From NCBI GenBank assembly GCA_965214485.1, contig CBDCBW010000002.1, positions 62,001-126,000 on the forward strand: a DNA stretch of 64,000 bases. Direction: 5' to 3'. The translations under genes and the position numbers were made by a program. Shown here piece after piece: positions 58,172 through 64,000 of this stretch. Numbering within the stretch: position 1 is the first letter of the stretch; each line of letters begins with the position of its first letter. This DNA is from JANQRZ01 sp965214485. Lineage in GTDB: Bacteria; Bacteroidota; Rhodothermia; Rhodothermales; JANQRZ01. Under the pieces are notes generated by a model. It was not told the origin of the DNA and searched no databases. It saw nothing but the letters and a program-made list of their open reading frames with translations.

Positions 58172-58711
58172 GACGAAAAGGTTAGAGGCTGTTCGGGAGT
58201 CCCTATCGCGGGCTACGAGCGGCTGCCAAACGTCCCTTCGGCGCGGCGCTCGTCGCTTCGGCCTCTGGCTTCTCGCGCGCCTGGACGGGCTCGTTGCGCG
58301 CTCGAAGTCCGAACAGTTTCTTGAAGGGTTGAAGAGGAAAGACCGGTGCGAGAAAGGGACGACCGGTGAGAGTAGAAGTGCGCCCTTTTAACCTGCTCCC
58401 CGCAGGCGGCAGTTCCGCTGTTCCACCCCTGATTCCACTCACGGGGAAACCCCTGCTGCGTCTCGGCGGCCGGTGCCTCGGGGAGGCAACCTGGACGCAA
58501 GGGCTGGAGGCCCCGCCCCCGGAGCGAACCTGAGAGGGCGTTGCGCTTCAGGTGCTCGGGCTGCGCGGGGCGTGCCACGCCCTGTCTGAGGTAGTGTCTA
58601 AGCAGACCGGGACCTGGCTCGCGGGTCGCCGGCAGCGCAGACACGCCGCGCCGCCGGCTTTCCTAACGAGGAGCAGCCCCGGCGCGCAATGACGTACGCT
58701 CGGCTCGGCCC
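58172..58711. other. 540-bp region with no recognised gene
   Basis: Several open frames exist on both strands but all look like composition artefacts. A 15-bp segment (58216-58230) is the exact inverted copy of 54044-54058. I see no tRNA, riboswitch or transposase remnant that I can name. Confidence 0.5.
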
Positions 58712-58993
58712 CTAGCCCGCCACCTCGACGCCGCGCCAGAACGCGACGTGGTCTTTGATCTCGGCGGCGGCCTCCTTCGGCGCGGGGTACGCCCACGCCG
58801 CGTTCTCATTGGTCTCGCCGCCGGCCTCGACCGAGTAGTAGCTCGCCTCGCCCTTCCACGGGCAGGTCGTGCGGTGGTCGCTCGGGCGGAGGTGCTCGCG
58901 GCGGAGTGCGCCGGGCGGGAAGTAGTGGTTGCCTTCGATGACGATCGTGTCGTCGCTCTCGGCGAGGACGGTGCCGTTCCAGGTGGCTTTCAT
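58712..58993 (-). CDS. DUF427 family protein
   Basis: 93 residues: MKATWNGTVLAESDDTIVIEGNHYFPPGALR, TTCPWKGEASYYSVEAGG and WAYPAPKEAAAEIKDHVAFW. This is the single-domain DUF427 pattern with CPWKG. A small beta-sandwich of unknown function common in Bacteria. Complete. Confidence 0.92.
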   Translation of the reverse strand: MKATWNGTVLAESDDTIVIEGNHYFPPGALRREHLRPSDHRTTCPWKGEASYYSVEAGGETNENAAWAYPAPKEAAAEIKDHVAFWRGVEVAG

Positions 58994-59120
58994 GGGGAGG
59001 TAGGGGCTAGAGACTGTGTGGCGAGGCGTAGAGACCGTGCGGCAAACTGATTTCGTTTGGCGAGGCTGATTCCGGACGGCGAGCGGCTGCGCGTGCGCTC
59101 GGGCCGGCCCCGGAGCGTTC

Positions 59121-59408
59121 CTAGACTCGCACGCCGCGTACCCCGTCGGCGAGGTCGCCGGGGGCGGGGAGCACGCAGACCGCGTCGGTGCGGAAGGGGT
59201 CGAGGACGATCGTGAGGTACTGGTACGTTTCGAAGCGCCCGGGCGTTCGGTTGAACTGCCGGGCGACGGCGGCGCAGAGCACGGCGTAGGCCGCCGGCCC
59301 TACGAGAACCGTGCGCGGCTCGAGGCCGTCGTGCTGAAGGGCGCGCACCTGCTCGTCGATGAAGGCGAGCACGCCGTCGGGCGTGGCGGTGGTTTCGAGG
59401 ACCGTCAT
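59121..59408 (-). CDS. Hypothetical protein, 95 residues
   Basis: MTVLETTATPDGVLAFIDEQ.RALQHDGLEPRTVLVGPAAYAVLCAAVARQF ... YLTIVLDPFRTDAVCVLPAP. Amphipathic helices and a C-terminal beta-hairpin; no family I can name. The LTIVLDPF..D.VCVLP ending resembles phage-type hypothetical proteins, but nothing else here suggests a prophage. Short but with protein-like composition. Confidence 0.55.
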   Translation of the reverse strand: MTVLETTATPDGVLAFIDEQVRALQHDGLEPRTVLVGPAAYAVLCAAVARQFNRTPGRFETYQYLTIVLDPFRTDAVCVLPAPGDLADGVRGVRV

Positions 59409-59454
59409 TCGATTGGGGATTTCTGATGGGGGGGTGGGGATGGGACGGCGGGCC

Positions 59455-59494
59455 GAGTAGCTTGCGCCCTCCGAGAGTAGCTTGCGCCCTCCGA
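59455..59494. repeat. 20-bp tandem duplication
   Basis: GAGTAGCTTGCGCCCTCCGA occurs twice in direct contact, between the hypothetical gene at 59121 and the hydrolase start at 59525. Confidence 0.9.
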
Positions 59495-59524
59495 GATCGG
59501 CAATCTAAAATCCAAAGTCGCCCG

Positions 59525-60361
59525 ATGCAGCACGACGCCGGCACGCTCCGCACCGACGACGGCCTGACGCTCGCCACGCGGCGCTGGATGCCGCACGACA
59601 GCCCGGCGGCGGCGGTCGTGATCGTCCACGGCCTCGGCGACCACAGCGGGCGGTTCGCGCACGTCGCGGCCCACCTGATGCTGCACGACGCCTCGGTCTA
59701 CGCCCTCGACCTGCGCGGGCACGGGCGCTCGGAGGGCGAGCCGCGGGCCTACGCCGAGTCGTTCGACGACTACGTCGGCGACCTCGCGCTTTTCCTGCGC
59801 CACGTCCGGGAGGACGCGGCGCAGCCGCTCTTCGTACTCGGCCACTCGCTCGGCGGGCTGCTGGCGGCGCGCTACGTGACCGCCCACGGCACGGGCAGGC
59901 TGGCGGGCCTGGTGCTCTCCTCGGCGGCGCTGCAACTCCCGAGCGACCTGGCTCCGCTGCTCCGAAAGGCCGCCGGCCTCCTCAGCCGCCTCGCGCCCAC
60001 GCTGCCGACCAGGCGCATCCCCACGGCCTACCTCTCGCAGGACCCCGGCGTGGTGCGGGGCTACGAGCAGGACCCGCTCGTCGAGACCGGGGGCGTCCGC
60101 GCCCGCGTGGGCCACGAGATGCTGCAGACGATCAGGCTCGTCCGGGAGCACGCCGGCGCGTTCACGCTGCCGCTCTACCTCTTCCACGGCACCGCCGACC
60201 GGATCACCGACCCGGCGGGCAGCCGCTGGCTCTACGAGCACGCCCCGAGCGAGGACAAGACCCTCCGGCTCTACGACGGCTTCTACCACGAGACGATGAA
60301 CGAGCCCGATCGCGGGCGCGTGCTCACCGACCTCACCGACTGGCTGTCCGAGCGCGTTTGA
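59525..60361 (+). CDS. Alpha/beta hydrolase, monoacylglycerol-lipase-like
   Basis: 278 residues from ATG 59525; the frame runs upstream into the tandem duplication. Hydrolase_4 pattern: AAVVIVHGLGDHSGRF (oxyanion), YALDLRGHGRSEGEPR, the nucleophile elbow VLGHSLGGLLA, the acid in LYLFHGTADRITDPAGS and the catalytic His in YDGFYHETMNEPDR. Likely cleaves monoglycerides or related esters in the cytoplasm. Confidence 0.93.
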   Translation: MQHDAGTLRTDDGLTLATRRWMPHDSPAAAVVIVHGLGDHSGRFAHVAAHLMLHDASVYALDLRGHGRSEGEPRAYAESFDDYVGDLALFLRHVREDAAQPLFVLGHSLGGLLAARYVTAHGTGRLAGLVLSSAALQLPSDLAPLLRKAAGLLSRLAPTLPTRRIPTAYLSQDPGVVRGYEQDPLVETGGVRARVGHEMLQTIRLVREHAGAFTLPLYLFHGTADRITDPAGSRWLYEHAPSEDKTLRLYDGFYHETMNEPDRGRVLTDLTDWLSERV

Positions 60362-60518
60362 CGCGTCTCGCCGGAACCCCTCCGTTCCGCCCTCGGCGCG
60401 CATCGAGGCGCTGCGCGGTCTTTGCCCAAGCTCCACGCATCGGTCGGGCTTCTCCGCTGCGGAGGCGGTAGGTTCCGGCATCGCACCCATCGTTCCCGCA
60501 CACGCAACCCCGACTCCT

Positions 60519-60719
60519 GTGAGCAGAGGCATTGTGACCACCTTTGACGCCCGGCGCGGCGTCGGCTACGTCCGCCACACCGAAGGCAGCACCCTCGTCC
60601 CGTTCTCGGCGCGCGACATCCACGGCGAGACGCCCGGCCTGGGCGACCCGGTCGAGTACACCGTCGTCGGCGGCAAAGCCGGCGTGGCGGCCAAGCAGGT
60701 CCGCCGCGTCGGCTCGTAG
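60519..60719 (+). CDS. Cold-shock domain protein
   Basis: 66 residues, GTG start. OB-fold with RNP1-like RRGVGYVRH and RNP2-like TLVPFSARDI. Both motifs are divergent from CspA (KGFGFI, VFVHF): the central aromatics of RNP2 are missing. Single-strand nucleic-acid binding is expected but may be altered. Followed by a hairpin terminator. Confidence 0.82.
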   Translation: MSRGIVTTFDARRGVGYVRHTEGSTLVPFSARDIHGETPGLGDPVEYTVVGGKAGVAAKQVRRVGS

Positions 60720-60761
60720 CGGCCCGCCTCCGCGCTCCTTCTTTCCAACCGAATCCTTCCG

Positions 60762-60797
60762 AAGCCCCGGTTGCCGCTCGGCGACCGGGGCTTTGGT
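60762..60797 (+). terminator. Terminator after the cold-shock gene
   Basis: AAGCCCCGGT pairs perfectly with ACCGGGGCTT around a 12-nt loop that can fold further; a short T-run follows. Lies 43 bp after the stop. Confidence 0.7.
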
Positions 60798-60841
60798 GTC
60801 TCCGGGGCTTCGGTGTCTCATACCATTTCTCCGAACTAATG

Positions 60842-60926
60842 AGTCATCCCCGCGCAGGCGGGAATCCATAGGGCGAGGGCGCGTGGCTCAACCCTCGCAT
60901 GGTTCCCCGCCTGCGCGGGGATGACT
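60842..60926. repeat. Large REP-like palindrome
   Basis: Outer arms of about 23 nt (AGTCATCCCCGCGCAGGCGG.. and its complement with one extra G) enclose an inner stem (CCAT..GCGAGGG/CCCTCGCATGG). The whole 85 nt folds into one long hairpin. The CCCCGCGCAGGCGGGGA core is typical of dispersed palindromic repeats in GC-rich bacteria. Confidence 0.85.
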
Positions 60927-60992
60927 TGACGTGGAGGACGGCGCACAAACTCAGCGATTTGGTATCGGGCGGGTCTCGGGTAGCAACGGAGC

Positions 60993-63557
60993 CTATTTCA
61001 GGACCACCACCTTCTGGCCGGCCGCGAACGACTCGCCGGTGACCCGGACGAGGTAGACGCCGCCGGCGAGTGCGGTGCCGTCGACGCGCAGCGTCTGGGC
61101 GACGCCCGCCGGGACGGGCCCGTCGAAGAGCGTCTGGACGCGCCGCCCGAGCAGGTCTACGACCTCGGCGCGGACCACCTGCGCCTCGCGCACGGCGAAG
61201 CGCACCGCCGTCGCCCCGGCGAACGGGTTGGGAAAGGCCGGCTCGATCCGGTAGGCCTCGGCGAGCGCGGCGTCGTCCTCGGTGCTCGTCGAGTTGTCGG
61301 TGTAGAAGAGCAGCGCCCACTGCACGAGGCTGCCGGTGTCCTGCCCGGCCCCGTCGCAGACGCGGAGCGTCCACGTCCCCTGCACGGCCTCCCCGGCGAA
61401 GTCCGAGAGCGGGTCCGCGCCGGCGGTGCCGGGCTGCCCCGCTTCGGTCCGGCCCTCCACGTCGTAGAACGGCGCGCCGGCGTCGTGGTCCGTGTCGCTG
61501 CCGAAGACCCCCGCCGCGCCGGTGTCGCTGAAGAGCGCGTCGAGGTCGTCGGCGCTCGTCCCGAAGGTGCCGGTGCCGGGGCGGTCGAGGAGGTTCACCA
61601 CCGTGCCCTCGGGGCTCCGGAGCTGGAGGCGGAGGTCGCCCCGGTAGCTGTGCTCGATCGTCACGCCGACCTTCATGCTGACCGGGGCGAAGCTGTCGCT
61701 CACGTCGAGCGTGCTGCTCTGGAAGGCGGGGCAGCCGCCGTCGTCGATGCCGAAGCCGGCCTCGTTGGCGTAAAAGAAACTCGGTGCGACGAACACGTCG
61801 ATGACGGCGCGGGGGCGCAGCGGGAAGGCGAGGCTCGGGTGGCTCACGACGGCCTCGTTCGTGACCGGCACGCCGGGCGCGTCCTCGGCCACCGCGACGT
61901 CGAAGGAGAGCGTCTCCGAGCCGCCGTCGCCCACGTCGACGATCCACCCGACGGTGCCGTCCTCCGCGGCGGCCTCGCCCGCCGAGAAGACGAGGTTGCC
62001 CGCGAACGAGAGGTTCTCCGGGAGCACATTCTCGAACCTCACGGCCTCGCCCGTCTCGGTGCCGCCGTTGAAGACCTCGACCGTGATCGTGGTGGTCTCG
62101 CCCGGCGAGACGGACGCGGGGCCGGCCTCCATCACGGCGAGGAGCTGGACCGGGCCGGGCGGGGTGCCCGCCTCCCTCCCGTCGATGAACGGCGCGCCGG
62201 TGTTGCCGGGGTCGAGGAAGGCCTCGGCCCCGGTGGTCATGTTGCGCGCCATGCGGCCGTACCAGTCCGCAGTCTGGCTCGAGCACGAGGCGAAGCCGCC
62301 CGAGAGCTGCCCGACGACGCGCTTCTCGGGGCTGAACAGCGGCGAGCCCGACGAGCCCGGCTCGGTCGTGCCGAGGTCCCAGTCGGTGACCTTGAGGTGG
62401 GTGCCGGCGGGGTTGCCCGCGTTGCCCAGGTACGAGTCGACCGAGGTCGGGTCGTTCTCGAACGAGATGCGCTTCTCCTCGACCTGCGGGTGGTGGACGG
62501 CCACCGCGCTCGGCGTCGCCTGGTCGCGGCGGTCCCAGCCGTTGAGCCAGACGCTGTACTCCGGCGGGATCGGGTCGTCGGTCTCGAGCAGGGTCCAGTC
62601 CGGGCCGCCGGAGGTGCCGCCGCCGGAGGTGCCTCGGAGGACGGTGCCCGAGCTGAACTGGTCGAGCCGGCCGTCGCCGCTGCCGCCACTCGCGGGCGAG
62701 CCGGGCCGGCGGCAGGTCGAGTTCTCGTAGTTCCAGTAGATCACGACGCTGGCGGCGTTGCCGGCGGTGTTGCCGCAGTGGTCGGCGGTGAGGAAGTAGG
62801 GCGTGCCGTCGCCGGCGGTGTTGTTCATCGCCGAGCCGCTGCAGATGTCGGTGCCGCTGCGGGTGTAGGCCCCGACCGAGCGGATGATGTCGCGGTAGCC
62901 GTTGCCCTCGGGGCAGGCCACGTCGACGTTGCACGAGCCGGAGCGGGCGAGGTCCGTCTCGTTCCACGCCGCGCGCTCGATCCCGAAGGGCCGGTACGCG
63001 TGGTTGACGCGCCCGATCTCGAACTCGTAGTCCGCCGCCTCGGACGGCTTCGCCTCGGGCAGGTTGAGCTCGACCACGATCTCGTCGCCGCGCACGACCG
63101 GGGTCCACAGCTCGCCGTGGGTTTCGTTGTCGGCGTCGGTGAAGGCGCGGACGTGTGGGGCCTCGCCGGCGGGATAAAGCCAGAGCGTCGCCGCCGGGGG
63201 CAGCCGGAACCGGCTGAAGCCGAGGTTCACCGAGTACGCCCCGGGCGAGGCGATGCGAAGCCGCCACACGCGCGAGCCGTCGGCGAGCGTCTCCCACGTC
63301 CCGGCGCTCCGGGCGGAGGCGGCGACCTCGAACGGCTCGGCGAAGCGGAGCGGGCCGAGCGTGCCGTCGGCCCGCTGCGCGTCGCGGGCGACGAGCGCGT
63401 CGTTGTCGACGGCGGGCATCGTGAGCCGCGCCACGGCGTCGAGCGGGAGCGCCTCGGCCGCGCGGAGCGACGCGGGCCGGGACGCCGCCTGCTGAGCCGG
63501 CGTCGGGAGGGCGAGCAGGAGCACACCTGCCGCGAGTAGGGCGTAGCGGTACGTCAT
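60993..63557 (-). CDS. T9SS-secreted lysyl-endopeptidase-like serine protease
   Basis: 854 residues from ATG 63557 (signal peptide MTYRYALLAAGVLLLALPTPAQ). A pro-region is followed by a trypsin-fold protease of the Achromobacter lysyl endopeptidase type with a full triad: TADHCG (His near 260), DWTLLE (Asp near 320), EPGSSGSPLFS (Ser near 403); paired Cys (GSCNVDVACPEG, DICSGSAMNN) fit that family. Then a DUF11/CARDB-like domain (near 470-590), a proprotein-convertase P-domain (VTIEHSYRGDLRLQLRSPEG ... GTWTLRVCDGAGQDTG) and a T9SS sorting domain (FPNPFAGATAVRFAV ... GGVYLVRVTG ... KVVVLK). Secreted protein-degrading enzyme. Confidence 0.94.
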   Translation of the reverse strand: MTYRYALLAAGVLLLALPTPAQQAASRPASLRAAEALPLDAVARLTMPAVDNDALVARDAQRADGTLGPLRFAEPFEVAASARSAGTWETLADGSRVWRLRIASPGAYSVNLGFSRFRLPPAATLWLYPAGEAPHVRAFTDADNETHGELWTPVVRGDEIVVELNLPEAKPSEAADYEFEIGRVNHAYRPFGIERAAWNETDLARSGSCNVDVACPEGNGYRDIIRSVGAYTRSGTDICSGSAMNNTAGDGTPYFLTADHCGNTAGNAASVVIYWNYENSTCRRPGSPASGGSGDGRLDQFSSGTVLRGTSGGGTSGGPDWTLLETDDPIPPEYSVWLNGWDRRDQATPSAVAVHHPQVEEKRISFENDPTSVDSYLGNAGNPAGTHLKVTDWDLGTTEPGSSGSPLFSPEKRVVGQLSGGFASCSSQTADWYGRMARNMTTGAEAFLDPGNTGAPFIDGREAGTPPGPVQLLAVMEAGPASVSPGETTTITVEVFNGGTETGEAVRFENVLPENLSFAGNLVFSAGEAAAEDGTVGWIVDVGDGGSETLSFDVAVAEDAPGVPVTNEAVVSHPSLAFPLRPRAVIDVFVAPSFFYANEAGFGIDDGGCPAFQSSTLDVSDSFAPVSMKVGVTIEHSYRGDLRLQLRSPEGTVVNLLDRPGTGTFGTSADDLDALFSDTGAAGVFGSDTDHDAGAPFYDVEGRTEAGQPGTAGADPLSDFAGEAVQGTWTLRVCDGAGQDTGSLVQWALLFYTDNSTSTEDDAALAEAYRIEPAFPNPFAGATAVRFAVREAQVVRAEVVDLLGRRVQTLFDGPVPAGVAQTLRVDGTALAGGVYLVRVTGESFAAGQKVVVLK

Positions 63558-63652
63558 GGAGGCGAAGGGGCTAGGGGGACGGAGGGGCCGGCGGAATATC
63601 CTCCCTCTTCGCCCGATCTCCAAATGGGCTCGTCACTCGCGCCCGCCGCGCC

Positions 63653-64000
63653 TCACTCCACCCACACGGCGACCTCGCCCAGCGGCTTCCGCTCCAAGTC
63701 CGGCACCTCCGCGTCGGCAGCGGGAAAGCCGACCGGGAAGAGGATGTAGGGCCGCTCGTTCCCAGGCCGCCCGAGAATCTCGTTCAGGAAGCGCATCGGG
63801 CTGGGCGTGTGCGTCAGCGTGGCGAGACCCATCCGGTGGAGCGCCGCGATGAAGAACCCGGCGGCGATGCCGCAGCTCTCCTGCACGTAATAGTGCTTCT
63901 GCTTCTCCCCCGCCTCGTCCACGCCCGTGCTCTGGGCGAAGAGCACGACGACCCAGGGCACCGTCTCCAGGAACGGCTTCCGCCAGTCCGTCCCGATCGG
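63653..64000 (-). CDS. Nitroreductase-family protein, iodotyrosine-deiodinase-like (N-terminus beyond window)
   Basis: The frame stays open to the right edge; 115 C-terminal residues are visible (PIGTDWRKPFLETVPWVVVLFAQ to VAVWVE). The segments KHYYVQESCGIAAGFFIAALHRMGLATLTHTPSP, LGRPGNERPYILFPVGFPAADAEVPDLERKPLGE match the FMN-dependent nitroreductase superfamily, and the VPDLxRKPL ending and WxKPFL..VP region closely resemble the IYD (halotyrosine dehalogenase) subgroup. The FMN/active-site lid is likely partly outside. Reductive dehalogenation is possible; generic nitroreduction is the alternative. Confidence 0.88.
   Translation of the reverse strand, partial: PIGTDWRKPFLETVPWVVVLFAQSTGVDEAGEKQKHYYVQESCGIAAGFFIAALHRMGLATLTHTPSPMRFLNEILGRPGNERPYILFPVGFPAADAEVPDLERKPLGEVAVWVE

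Noticed and set aside
58480..58600. ACCTGAGAGGG and GGTGCCTCGGGGAGGCAACC suggesting a TPP or cobalamin riboswitch
   Set aside because: The remaining conserved boxes of either riboswitch are missing and no thiamine or cobalamin gene follows.

Overview
The window looks like a chromosomal segment of a high-GC member of the Bacteroidota/Rhodothermota group, most like Rhodothermales/Rubricoccaceae. The evidence is a complete sprA (outer-membrane translocon of the type IX secretion system, T9SS), seven secreted proteins with the T9SS C-terminal sorting domain (YPNPF ... GR.VA.L ... LPSGVY ... G.LTLL[RK]), an eighth probable cargo cut by the left edge, and GC-saturated third codon positions that open long antisense frames. 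This placement is inferred from protein content only; there is no rRNA or tRNA here.

Layout. 1-8.2 kb: a secreted endonuclease I/lamin-tail protein (partial), aconitase acnA, a tiny membrane protein, an FG-GAP T9SS protein and a lysozyme-inhibitor-like lipoprotein. 8.2-10.5 kb: a small accessory pocket with a HipA-like kinase/DUF3037 pair diverging from a nucleotidyltransferase-DUF6883-DUF4926 trio, followed by an orphan fused ABC permease and a saccharopine-dehydrogenase-like enzyme. 13.4-18.1 kb: two T9SS proteins, the first a GC mosaic whose N-terminal half is strikingly AT-rich. 18.4-23.1 kb: an ECF sigma factor next to a TPR Ser/Thr kinase, an SDR and a DUF4440-like lipoprotein. 23.4-31.6 kb: sprA. 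31.7-35.5 kb: lipB, an acidic protein, and a convergent five-gene run (outer-membrane protein, LytR_C, rsfS, lipoprotein, DUF423) behind a good sigma-70-like promoter. 35.7-40.5 kb: glyoxylate-shunt genes aceB-aceA diverging from a RamB/ScfR-like XRE regulator across a symmetric operator. 40.5-51.8 kb: purine nucleoside phosphorylase, two paralogous T9SS proteins flanking an RsbU/SpoIIE phosphatase, an MscS channel and a large Pmp-repeat T9SS protein. 52-57 kb: two halves of a probable heterodimeric ABC exporter flanking RNase Z. 57-64 kb: stress-type SDR, DUF3008, DUF427, an alpha/beta hydrolase, a cold-shock protein, a T9SS lysyl-endopeptidase-like protease and an IYD-like nitroreductase (partial).

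How the genes fit together. acnA, aceA and aceB supply the glyoxylate bypass, and the adjacent XRE regulator is the obvious candidate to control it. sprA would export the cargo encoded around it; six cargo proteins (including the partial one) carry the same roughly 100-residue Ig/CARDB-like module before the sorting domain. Intergenic DNA is rich in short perfect tandem duplications (13-20 bp) and palindromic REP-like elements. The best candidates for undescribed biology are the 8.2-10.5 kb pocket, the aceB/regulator operator, the mosaic T9SS gene, and a recurrent TAnCTTTCG-like promoter motif.
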